NCBI GenBank assembly: GCA_937124615.1
Contig: CAKZKR010000046.1
Coordinates: forward strand, 1-32,826
Direction of reading: 5' to 3'
Source of the DNA: an uncultured bacterium
Lineage (GTDB): Bacteria; Hydrogenedentota; Hydrogenedentia; Hydrogenedentales; Hydrogenedentaceae
Length of the DNA: 32,826 nt
How positions within the stretch are numbered: the stretch's first letter is position 1; every line of letters starts with the position of its first letter. The notes below the pieces were generated by a model that had not been told where the DNA came from, made no database searches, and saw nothing but the letters and a program-made list of their open reading frames with translations. Below are positions 25,851-32,826 of this stretch, one piece after another. The translations under genes and the position numbers were made by a program.

Positions 25851-27254
25851 ATGATAAATATAAAAGAGTTCAATATGTTATTATTGCGTTTTCTTTTTGT
25901 TTTGTTACTAATAATTCCAGTTATGGGTTGTCGTACGTTTTTTAACGGTGGAGTTTTACAATCAGAAATATTAAAAGCTAAAACAAAAGTTGTTCCAGCC
26001 CTACTGCATTTAAACCCAGTCAAGCCTGTTTATACATTGGGAAAAAAAGAAGAAGTGATTGTTGTTGGTAGTGGTTTTGTAGTATCAAAAGATGGGTATG
26101 TTGTTACGAATGAACATGTAGTAGGAGAGAGTAAGAAAGTGAAATGTATATTGAGTGATAGACGAGAAATTGAAGCAGAAGTTATCGGGACAGATCCGTT
26201 CACAGATATTGCAGTGTTGAGACTGCCTCCTCACGAAGAGTATGCATTTGTAATAATGGGAGACTCAGATAAAGTCCAGGCCGGGGAAATTGTTCTTGCT
26301 ATGGGGAGTCCACATGGACTTGCTCGTTCCGTTTCAATGGGAATTGTGAGTATGACAGATAGATATTTGGAAGACCCAAGAGGTGTTATATCTGTATTTA
26401 ATAATTTTATACAAACAGATGCAGCAATTAATCAAGGAAATAGTGGAGGCCCTTTGATAAACTTAAAAGGAGAGGTAATTGGAATTAATTCACGGATTTT
26501 AGTTGGAGCAGAGAATGTCGGTTTTGCTATTCCTATAAATATTGCGAAGGAAGTGGTCGAAAATATTATTAAATATGGAAAAGTGAATAGGAGTTGGTTG
26601 GGATTGAATTTACAAGAAATGAAAGCCATTACGGAGGATATAAATAAACAAGGGGTCGTTATAGCCGATGTCGAAATTGATTCTCCTGCATACAGAGTTG
26701 GCATACGCTCTGGCGATATTTTAGTCGCAGTTAACGGAGAATCTATGCATGCAAGATTTCAGGAGGATTTACCACAAGTAAGAAGAAAACTCGCAACCTT
26801 GGAGATCGGAAAGGAAGTAGAACTTACTATTCAACGGGGCGATAAAGAGGAGAAAATAAAAGTTATACCTGATATATATTCTCCCTATAAAGGGCAGGAA
26901 GTTGAATTTACAGAATGGGGTTTTACTGCTTCAGAGATTACAAGTGAGATGATGAAAAGATTAAGAATTCCTAATAAAAACGGGATTTACATATCTGGTG
27001 TTCAGGAGGGTAGCATTGCAAAAATCTCGGGGTTATTGGCGGGGGATGTAGTATTAGAGATAGAATCTCAGTCTGTGAAGAATCTTGAAGACTTTATGAA
27101 TGTATATAAGCGAGCAATTGATAATAAACAGCCACGGGTTTTACTTTTTGTTCAACGGGGTGTAGTAACCCGATATGTATTGATTAAAAATGTAAAAGAA
27201 GAACAACCCGCAATAAAAATCATGGAAGAAGGACGGAGTACCCCTCATGAGTAG
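25851..27254 (+). CDS. HtrA-like lipoprotein serine protease with two PDZ domains
   Basis: A 467-residue envelope protease. The N-terminus ends in a lipobox (VMGC, Cys27), so it is probably lipid-anchored. The trypsin-like domain has a full triad: H89 in TNEHV, D119 in FTDIAVLR and S198 in GNSGGP. PDZ1 begins around SWLGLNLQEM and PDZ2 around EWGFTASEITSEMM, containing SGLLAGDVVLEIES. AGGAAAG (25840-25846) fixes the start. A TATAAT at 25811-25816 could be a -10 element, but no -35 was found. The gene overlaps the next one by 8 nt, and the second protein has the same fold but no catalytic residues. The pair probably forms a complex with one active partner. It differs from the htrA downstream of glnD by its lipobox and its context. 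Confidence 0.92.
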   Translation: MINIKEFNMLLLRFLFVLLLIIPVMGCRTFFNGGVLQSEILKAKTKVVPALLHLNPVKPVYTLGKKEEVIVVGSGFVVSKDGYVVTNEHVVGESKKVKCILSDRREIEAEVIGTDPFTDIAVLRLPPHEEYAFVIMGDSDKVQAGEIVLAMGSPHGLARSVSMGIVSMTDRYLEDPRGVISVFNNFIQTDAAINQGNSGGPLINLKGEVIGINSRILVGAENVGFAIPINIAKEVVENIIKYGKVNRSWLGLNLQEMKAITEDINKQGVVIADVEIDSPAYRVGIRSGDILVAVNGESMHARFQEDLPQVRRKLATLEIGKEVELTIQRGDKEEKIKVIPDIYSPYKGQEVEFTEWGFTASEITSEMMKRLRIPNKNGIYISGVQEGSIAKISGLLAGDVVLEIESQSVKNLEDFMNVYKRAIDNKQPRVLLFVQRGVVTRYVLIKNVKEEQPAIKIMEEGRSTPHE

Positions 27255-28617
27255 CCCTGTTATTGTGTTGACGACTTTAGTTATTCAGAATATATCCTTA
27301 ATGTTTTCTTCCTCTCAATTAGAAACAATTTACAATCAAATTACTCCTTCTATTGCATTGGTTCAGTACTCATCTGAAGTAACCAATCAAATTACAGGTG
27401 AAATCTCGAGAAGAGATGGGAATGCCCTTGGACTAATAGTTTCTGCAGATGGATTGGTGATGGTTCCAGGATTTGTAGAGGTTGAAAATATTTCATCCTT
27501 TAATTTTAGGGTCCGATTAAATGTAAAAGGAGAAGAAAGAGAATTTAGTGCCGTAAAATTAAGAAAACCTGATGACCTGAATATAATGTTCCTGAAAATT
27601 GATAATGATGAAAACATAAAATTTCCTTTTGCTCAATTTATTGATGAACCTTTAAATATTGGTTCTATTGTTGCGATGATAGGTATTTTAGGAGAGACAG
27701 TTGATTATGCCCGGTGTATAACAACAGCACATGTAGGGGCCATATTAGAAAAACCCCGGTTGACTTATTGTTTAGATGAAAATGTTCGAATAGGTTTCAT
27801 AGGAGCCCCTGTTATAAATGAACAGGGAAACATTATTGGGGTAGTAGGATTCGATTTAAGTAAAGCAGAAGGAGGCGAAGTGTATACAAGAAGCGGTCAT
27901 CCCCTGGTATATCAGTACGCTTTATTTAAAAAATATATAAAAAATCCCCCTGCTGTTCAATCCCAGGATGACGAACAGGGCGCGTGGTTAGGAGTTATTA
28001 CACAGCCACTTACAGACGACTTTGCCGACTATTGGAACTTACCTAAAGAGGGAGGATTGATTGTTGCGACTATAGTTAACCCTTCTCCTGCGTCGGAATG
28101 TGGATTAAGAGTTGGCGATGTCATTAAAAATTTTAATGGAACACCTATTAAAGCAAAATACGAAAGCGATGTTACTTCATTTACGAAATTAGTTCGCGAA
28201 GCGGGGGTTGGAAGTACCGTTAAAATTGAGATTATAAGAAATAAAGAACCTATGACTTTAACGGCTTTATTAGGAACAAGACCTCGGAAATCTTCAGAAG
28301 CGGAGGAATTTGATTGGGAGTCTGTGGGAATAACAGTTCGAGAAATTACCCCTGACATGCGTATTGCTTTAAGTATTGATGAGTCAGTTCAAGGTGTTTT
28401 AGTGTATAGGGTGAAGTCAGGAAGTTCCGCACAAATTGGCAGAATATCACGAGGGTTTATAATACAGGCGATTGGGGATTTCCCTATTAGGTCGATTAAT
28501 GAGTTCAAAACTATTGTTAAGATGCTGGAAGATAAAAGACCCAAAGAGATTACATTATTTGCAAAGATTGGAAACATATCTGGATTTTTTAGAATACAAC
28601 CGCGTTGGGAAAAGTAA
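27247..28617 (+). CDS. Catalytically dead HtrA-like PDZ protein (pseudoprotease)
   Basis: A 456-residue protein with the HtrA layout, but all three catalytic residues are replaced. Where the active neighbour has TNEHV, this has VPGFV (His to Phe76). Where it has TDIAVLRL, this has LNIMFLKI (Asp to Asn112). Where it has GNSGGPLIN, this has GFIGAPVIN (Ser to Ile185). The protease-fold segments around these sites are still recognisable (LGLIVSADGLVM; NEQGNIIGVVGF). PDZ1 begins at GAWLGVITQPL and PDZ2 around WESVGITVREITPDMR, both keeping the domain pattern. The N-terminus is mildly hydrophobic (VIVLTTLVIQNI), perhaps a weak signal or anchor. It starts within the end of the lipoprotein protease gene (8-nt overlap). 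A regulatory or substrate-recruiting partner is inferred. The frame is intact, so it is not a pseudogene. Confidence 0.88.
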   Translation: MSSPVIVLTTLVIQNISLMFSSSQLETIYNQITPSIALVQYSSEVTNQITGEISRRDGNALGLIVSADGLVMVPGFVEVENISSFNFRVRLNVKGEEREFSAVKLRKPDDLNIMFLKIDNDENIKFPFAQFIDEPLNIGSIVAMIGILGETVDYARCITTAHVGAILEKPRLTYCLDENVRIGFIGAPVINEQGNIIGVVGFDLSKAEGGEVYTRSGHPLVYQYALFKKYIKNPPAVQSQDDEQGAWLGVITQPLTDDFADYWNLPKEGGLIVATIVNPSPASECGLRVGDVIKNFNGTPIKAKYESDVTSFTKLVREAGVGSTVKIEIIRNKEPMTLTALLGTRPRKSSEAEEFDWESVGITVREITPDMRIALSIDESVQGVLVYRVKSGSSAQIGRISRGFIIQAIGDFPIRSINEFKTIVKMLEDKRPKEITLFAKIGNISGFFRIQPRWEK

Positions 28618-28631
28618 CTTTATTTGTGTGC

Positions 28632-28660
28632 TTGAATTCTTTGTAGAGTTTTAATATAAT
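28632..28660 (+). promoter_or_regulatory. Near-consensus sigma-70 promoter of the tRNA-Gly gene
   Basis: A -35 TTGAAT (28632-28637) and a -10 TATAAT (28655-28660) are separated by exactly 17 bp. Transcription would begin near 28667, about 10 bp before the tRNA, and it is the best promoter in the window. The tRNA is therefore likely to be expressed independently of the upstream protease pair. Confidence 0.75.
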
Positions 28661-28676
28661 AAATAAACATAATAGA

Positions 28677-28752
28677 GCGGGATTAACTCAGTTGGTAGAG
28701 TGCCAGCTTCCCAAGCTGGATGTCGCGGGTTCGAGACCCGTATCCCGCTCCA
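28677..28752 (+). tRNA. tRNA-Gly (anticodon CCC)
   Basis: The 76-nt sequence folds as a cloverleaf. The acceptor stem GCGGGAT (28677-28683) pairs with ATCCCGC (28742-28748), followed by discriminator T and an encoded CCA. The D stem is ACTC/GAGT. The anticodon stem CCAGC (28703-28707)/GCTGG encloses the loop TTCCCAA, which places CCC at 28710-28712. The variable loop is five bases, and the T stem GCGGG/CCCGT carries a TTCGAGA loop with one G-T wobble pair. The anticodon CCC reads the GGG glycine codon, and U73 fits glycine identity. A run of seven T follows directly and may assist termination. Confidence 0.97.
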
Positions 28753-28828
28753 TTTTTTTGATTTTTGATGGGAGAAGGCATAATAATTTTAAAAAAGGTA
28801 TCTTTCGAATAGGTTAGAGGGCTCTAAT

Positions 28829-30145
28829 ATGTATCCGAATAATAAGAAAATCGATTTGAGTGGTTTTAATATACTGATTGCAGATGACCAGGAAACACTG
28901 ACGAGCACATTGGGAAAAGTAATTAGTAGTATTTGGGGTTGCACAACAAATAGTGTGTATAACGGAGATTCTGTATTAACAGAACTACAAAAAGGATGTA
29001 TGGGAAGACCTTATGATGTTTTAATAACAGATATGATTATGCCCGGAATTTCAGGGTTGGAGTTAATTCAGAAATCATTGAAAATTAGCCCTGAATTAGC
29101 AATACTTGTTATAACAGCATACGAGGATGAATTTTCATTTCTGGATGTGGTTAAGTCGGGCGCTCATGATATTTTATTAAAACCTTTTTCAAAAGATGAG
29201 TTGCAGGCAAAATTATATCGGGTTTTGCGTGAAATTCATTTTATTCAATCCTGTAAATCAGCAGAAAAAAGATATAGAGATCTATTTAATTTGTATACAG
29301 ATGGAATTATGATTATTGATCCCAAAGAAGGAACTATCCGAGAAACAAATCAGGCATTAACAGAGTTGCTGGGTTATAAAGAGGGTGAACTTGAGAGTGC
29401 AAATTTAGGTGGGCTTCTACCTGAAACTGAGAGTAGACGATTTAAAAAATGGTATGAAGTTTTTCTTAGTGAAGGTGCAGGAGCACTATCAGATATCGAG
29501 GTAATTAAAAAAGATGGAACAATAATACATTGTGATATTTCAGCGGCTCGTGTAGTAACAGATATTGACGATAATGTATTTATTACCTTGAAGGATATCA
29601 CAGAGCGGAAAAAGATGGAAGATGACCTGATTGAAGTTACCCAGAGGGATGAGTTAACCGGATTGTTTAATAAAAGGTCGTTTGAAATGCAGATTGAATG
29701 GACTATAAAGAGTGCAGAAGAAAATTATACAAATTATGCTTTACTTATGATTGATGTGGATAATTTTAAGCAGTGCAATGATACCTATGGACACATAGTA
29801 GGAGATTTGGTTTTGAGTAATCTTGGTAAAGTCATTGTAAAATGTATTCGTGGAAGTGATTCAGGATTTCGCTTTGGTGGAGATGAATTTGCTGTTATAT
29901 TATGTGGAACAGAATCTTCGATTAGTACAAAAGTAGCAGAACGAATTCAGACACAATTCGCAAAAACAGAAACTTATGGTACATCACTGAGTATTGGTAT
30001 TGCCCAATTCAAAACTGGGATGACAGCAAAAGAATTGCTATTGCTGGCGGATAGGGCTCTTTATGAAGCAAAAAAACAAGGGCGAAATATCGTTTTTTGT
30101 ATTAATCCTGATGATAAAGTTGAGTTATTAACAAATTTTATGTAG
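28829..30145 (+). CDS. Response regulator with REC, PAS and GGDEF domains (diguanylate cyclase)
   Basis: The 438-residue protein probably makes cyclic di-GMP in response to a phosphorylation signal. REC domain (about 12-135): acidic pocket D19/D20, phospho-acceptor Asp68 in LITDMIMPG, Thr96 and Lys118 in LLKPF. PAS domain (about 145-260), ending in the usual ITLKDITERKKMEDD linker. GGDEF domain (about 270-430): DELTGLFNKRSF, the active-site motif GGDEF (350-354) preceded at the normal 5-residue distance by an inhibitory RGSD site (341-344), and DRALYEAKKQGRN near the end. Active and product-inhibited sites both look intact. A GAGGG element precedes the ATG by 8 nt. No sensor kinase is nearby, so the partner is elsewhere; the PAS domain could also sense a ligand. 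Confidence 0.96.
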   Translation: MYPNNKKIDLSGFNILIADDQETLTSTLGKVISSIWGCTTNSVYNGDSVLTELQKGCMGRPYDVLITDMIMPGISGLELIQKSLKISPELAILVITAYEDEFSFLDVVKSGAHDILLKPFSKDELQAKLYRVLREIHFIQSCKSAEKRYRDLFNLYTDGIMIIDPKEGTIRETNQALTELLGYKEGELESANLGGLLPETESRRFKKWYEVFLSEGAGALSDIEVIKKDGTIIHCDISAARVVTDIDDNVFITLKDITERKKMEDDLIEVTQRDELTGLFNKRSFEMQIEWTIKSAEENYTNYALLMIDVDNFKQCNDTYGHIVGDLVLSNLGKVIVKCIRGSDSGFRFGGDEFAVILCGTESSISTKVAERIQTQFAKTETYGTSLSIGIAQFKTGMTAKELLLLADRALYEAKKQGRNIVFCINPDDKVELLTNFM

Positions 30146-30171
30146 ATAAAGTGAACAAGAGACAGATATTT

Positions 30172-31509
30172 TTATTTTTTTTCAATCGGTGAAGAGAAGA
30201 AATGATAAGTTTCCTCAACGATTAAAGGGGTTAAAATAACAAGAGATATGAGATTCGGAAGGGCCATTAAGGCATTTGCAATGTCGGCTAATGTCCAAAC
30301 TATGTTTAGTTTAAGATTAGCTCCCAGAAAAACTCCAAGCACCCAAAGTCCTCTATAAATAATAATACTTTTACCTTTGAACAAATATTCCCATGCCTTT
30401 TCACCATAATATGACCAACCTAATATGGTTGAATATACAAAAGTGATTAAAGCGATAGATAAAAATATAATTCCCGATGAGGAAAAACTGTTCCATGCAG
30501 TTTTTACAATTTCTATAGGTGAAGAAGATTGTGTCCATGCACCAGATGCGATTAAGACAAGACCTGTCAAAAAACAAATTACTACTGTGTCCCAAAATGT
30601 ACCTGTTGCAGATACCAGAGCCTGGTGGACGGGATTTTTTGTTTTTGCAGCAGCTGCAACAATAGGAGCACTTCCGAGACCCGCCTCATTAGAAAAAAGT
30701 CCCCGGGCAACACCATACCGTATTGCTGACCGAACCCCAGCACCCAGAAAACCCCCTATTGCAGATTGTCCTGTAAAAGCGGATTTGAAAATTAAAATTA
30801 TGGATTCAGGAATGTTTTTGTAATATAAAATCAAAATTCCTACACAACCTAAAAAATAAAAAATGACCATAAAGGGTACTAATATTTCACATACGCGGGC
30901 AATACTTTTTATTCCACCTAATATGACCAATCCTGTCAGGAATGTTACAGCACAACCAGTTAGAATCGTAGGTATGTTGTAAGACTCTTTCATCAAATTG
31001 GACATTGCATTTGATTGGACCATATTTCCTATTCCAAAAGAGGCTAAAATAGTAAAAACTGCAAAAATAATTGCAAGAAATTTACTATTAAGTCCCCTTT
31101 CGAGAACATACATAGGGCCACCTACAAATTCTCCTCTTTCGTTTTGTATCCTAAACTTGATTGATAAAACTGCTTCCGAATATTTCGTAGCAAATCCTAA
31201 AATCCCGGTTAGCCACATCCAAAACACCGCCCCGGGTCCACCTGCAGAGATAGCAGTTGCGACGCCTATTATATTCCCAGTGCCTACTGTAGCAGCGAGA
31301 GCTGTCATTAAAGAAGCGAAATGACTAATTTCCCCTGGTTCTGCCTGCGGACGGGCTATAGAGAGCCGTAAAGCAGTCTTTATATGTCGTTGAACAAACC
31401 CTAATCGAACTGTTAAAAAGATATGGGTTCCTAATAGAAGAAAAATAGCAGGATAACCCCAAATAGAATCGGATATAGTGGATAAAAGTTGCTCTATACT
31501 CTGTAACAA
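30172..31509 (-). CDS. Alanine/glycine:cation symporter (AGCS family)
   Basis: A 445-residue integral membrane protein with 10 or more hydrophobic segments. The AGCS signature ALAATVGTGNIIGVATAI (70-87) and AGGPGAVFWMWL (89-100) is intact, and RGLFSNEAGLGSAPI later in the protein is the second conserved family block. AGCS transporters import alanine, glycine or related amino acids with Na+ or H+. The start is TTG; AGGAA (minus strand, 31516-31520) lies 6 nt before it, and there is no ATG earlier in the frame. It lies 31 nt after the MFS gene in the same direction and may be co-transcribed with it. Its stop converges on the GGDEF gene, with 26 bp between stops. The substrate cannot be fixed from sequence. 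Confidence 0.93.
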   Translation of the reverse strand: MLQSIEQLLSTISDSIWGYPAIFLLLGTHIFLTVRLGFVQRHIKTALRLSIARPQAEPGEISHFASLMTALAATVGTGNIIGVATAISAGGPGAVFWMWLTGILGFATKYSEAVLSIKFRIQNERGEFVGGPMYVLERGLNSKFLAIIFAVFTILASFGIGNMVQSNAMSNLMKESYNIPTILTGCAVTFLTGLVILGGIKSIARVCEILVPFMVIFYFLGCVGILILYYKNIPESIILIFKSAFTGQSAIGGFLGAGVRSAIRYGVARGLFSNEAGLGSAPIVAAAAKTKNPVHQALVSATGTFWDTVVICFLTGLVLIASGAWTQSSSPIEIVKTAWNSFSSSGIIFLSIALITFVYSTILGWSYYGEKAWEYLFKGKSIIIYRGLWVLGVFLGANLKLNIVWTLADIANALMALPNLISLVILTPLIVEETYHFFSSPIEKK

Positions 31510-31515
31510 AAGTAA

Positions 31516-31520
31516 TTCCT
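31516..31520 (-). promoter_or_regulatory. Shine-Dalgarno supporting the TTG start of the symporter
   Basis: AGGAA on the minus strand, 6 nt before the TTG at 31509. It makes the non-ATG start credible. Confidence 0.5.
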
Positions 31521-31540
31521 GATTAATTTTTCAAGATATG

Positions 31541-32826
31541 TTAGCCAGTTATCTTCTCTGCTTTATAACCGCCTTGCATAACATCCCGTCCGTAAATAAG
31601 TCCAAAAACGACTACGAGAATGATGCAAAGGGCTGAAACATATCGAAAGGCGATACGCCCACCATGAAGGTCTGCTGGGTTTAATAATTCTTTTGCTGAT
31701 TTGCTTATATCAGAGTTTTCAGGGGCTAATAATTGTATTGCTCTAAGGAGATTGGCTGTTTTAATTTCAGGAAGTTTGTTATTTGTCTTGTAATAGTTTT
31801 CTGCCTCTGTAGCGTCTTTCATGAGAGTATTAATGGCATTTTGTTCACTTTCAGGTCTGTTCTTTATATATTCAGGGAAGACCTTTGACACTTCTTGAAC
31901 TACCGCAATCGTTTTTTGTGTTTCAAATTTTTCATGTCCATAGTAGTCCGCTACCCTTCCCATCAGAGGTATTGTAAGAAGTCCAACGGCGACATTTCCT
32001 GCAACCCCTAATAGAGCAAGAGCAAATTCTCCACCTTTGGGAACTCGTTCCGCCGCAACACCTAACATTGTTGGCCAGAAATAGCAAACACCAATTGCAA
32101 AAATCGTGTCCGCAATAAATATAGATGTGTAAGTATTTGCATGGCTGAGCATATATAACCCAATTCCAGATAAGATAGCGGATCCCAATAGCATTCCTGT
32201 CGGGGACAATTTATTTACCACAGGTCCTGAAAACTGTCTTAGTAATGCCATAAGCAAACTTGTCCAAACAAGAACTAACATCCCTGGAATTCCACCCGAT
32301 TCAAGAACCGCAGGGATCCACCGATTGGGTCCTAATTCCACAGAAGCCGTTATCATCATGCAAATAAATAAAAGAATAAACAAGGGTCTTCCTAATGTCT
32401 CTTTTATCATCTCACCGAAACTTACACCGGACTGAGCCCGTTCTGTTTCGGGAAAGTTTTCCATCAGCATAATAACTGCATAAGAAAAAGTAGGTATTAG
32501 AATAGATCCCACCTTAAGTTGCCAGGAAGTGATACCCACTTTGTCGAGGAAGAAGCAGAGTAGACCACCGATTACAATACCTCCCGGAAACCATACATGA
32601 AATTGATTTAATTTCTCCGTTTTACGGTCGGGATATAGGGTCGCAACTAATGGATTGCAGGCTCCTTCCACGAGTCCGTTAGCAAAGGCGATTGTTAATG
32701 CCCCAAAAAACAACATCCAAAATCCATTAGCAAAAATCATTAGGGAAATACCACTAACAAAAAAGACAAAAGCAAGACGGAGTAAAAACTGGATCCCTAA
32801 TACAGAGCAAAGGGGGCCGAAAATTA
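31541..32826 (-). CDS. MFS transporter (5' truncated by window edge)
   Basis: The minus-strand frame is open to the end of the window. The Met at 32740 is therefore internal, and roughly the first membrane segments of a sugar-type MFS transporter are missing. Visible: a hydrophobic helix with GIQFLLRLAFVFFVSG, then the conserved loop EGACNPLVATLYPDRKTEKLNQFHVWFPGG, which lies between helices in FucP-like bacterial MFS carriers. About eight more hydrophobic segments follow. A soluble helical insert of about 80 residues near the C-terminus (ETQKTIAVVQEVSK to SAKELLNPADLH) lies before the last helix and is unusual for MFS proteins. The substrate is unknown; sugars or related compounds are likely from the family. 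It lies directly upstream of the AGCS gene. Confidence 0.85.
   Translation of the reverse strand, partial: IFGPLCSVLGIQFLLRLAFVFFVSGISLMIFANGFWMLFFGALTIAFANGLVEGACNPLVATLYPDRKTEKLNQFHVWFPGGIVIGGLLCFFLDKVGITSWQLKVGSILIPTFSYAVIMLMENFPETERAQSGVSFGEMIKETLGRPLFILLFICMMITASVELGPNRWIPAVLESGGIPGMLVLVWTSLLMALLRQFSGPVVNKLSPTGMLLGSAILSGIGLYMLSHANTYTSIFIADTIFAIGVCYFWPTMLGVAAERVPKGGEFALALLGVAGNVAVGLLTIPLMGRVADYYGHEKFETQKTIAVVQEVSKVFPEYIKNRPESEQNAINTLMKDATEAENYYKTNNKLPEIKTANLLRAIQLLAPENSDISKSAKELLNPADLHGGRIAFRYVSALCIILVVVFGLIYGRDVMQGGYKAEKITG

Noticed and set aside
27247-28617. Decaying pseudogene of the protease
   Set aside because: The frame is intact, the PDZ domains keep their pattern and the start overlaps the upstream gene, which suggests a maintained protein without catalysis.
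28677-28752. tRNA-Gly read as possible attachment site of a mobile element
   Set aside because: No integrase gene or duplicated tRNA 3' end was seen; the genes around it are ordinary and no direct repeat of the tRNA tail was noticed.
30998-31324. Plus-strand open frame opposite the AGCS symporter
   Set aside because: The minus strand encodes the conserved AGCS signature across the same bases; the plus-strand product has no features.
31510-31540. Glycine riboswitch upstream of the alanine/glycine symporter
   Set aside because: The gap to the MFS gene is only 31 nt, too short for a glycine riboswitch aptamer.

Overview
The window is about 32.8 kb of AT-rich, gene-dense bacterial chromosome (roughly 37% G+C by eye). 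No phage, insertion-sequence, CRISPR or plasmid features were seen. Signal peptides, a lipobox, BatA-E proteins and HtrA proteases point to a diderm bacterium. A full Bat aerotolerance cluster combined with a sulfotransferase-like protein and a GH141-like beta-helix protein would suit a poorly characterised phylum (Hydrogenedentota, Sumerlaeota or the PVC/Planctomycetes neighbourhood), but the sequence alone does not fix the taxon.

Region 1 (1-7749) starts with the end of a plus-strand gene, probably a radical SAM/SPASM enzyme. Five minus-strand genes follow, read from 7749 down to 269: an unrecognised cytoplasmic protein, an exported parallel beta-helix protein, an ABC-2 permease, its ATPase with an unusual ~460-residue C-terminal extension, and a family 2 glycosyltransferase. 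This looks like a surface-glycan synthesis and export operon. The extension, the beta-helix protein and the unrecognised gene are its unexplained parts.

Region 2 (7962-22142) is a long plus-strand run reading away from a 212-bp divergent promoter region. Its order is a short BatD-like membrane protein, MoxR ATPase, DUF58 protein, a second short BatD/DUF4381-like protein, BatA, BatB, a TPR protein, a secreted protein with a BatC-like tail, BatD and BatE. It continues without a break into glnD (4-nt overlap) and an HtrA/DegP protease (20-nt overlap). MoxR, DUF58, the VWA proteins and the BatD-type membrane proteins probably form one envelope-associated complex. GlnD (nitrogen signalling) and HtrA (envelope quality control) appear to be co-transcribed with it.

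Region 3 (22166-28828) holds a minus-strand secreted Ig/PKD-like protein, mnmG, a minus-strand sulfotransferase-like gene, and a translationally overlapping pair of HtrA-like PDZ proteins. In this pair the first is an intact lipoprotein protease and the second has lost all three catalytic residues. A tRNA-Gly(CCC) gene with a near-consensus promoter follows.

Region 4 (28829-32826) contains a REC-PAS-GGDEF response regulator, then on the minus strand an AGCS-type alanine/glycine:cation symporter and an MFS transporter cut off by the window edge.

The strongest leads are the protease/pseudoprotease pair, the enlarged Bat operon coupled to glnD and htrA, and the exporter ATPase with a duplicated-looking C-terminal domain. 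No clear rho-independent terminator was found, and several convergent gene pairs are only 9-33 bp apart.
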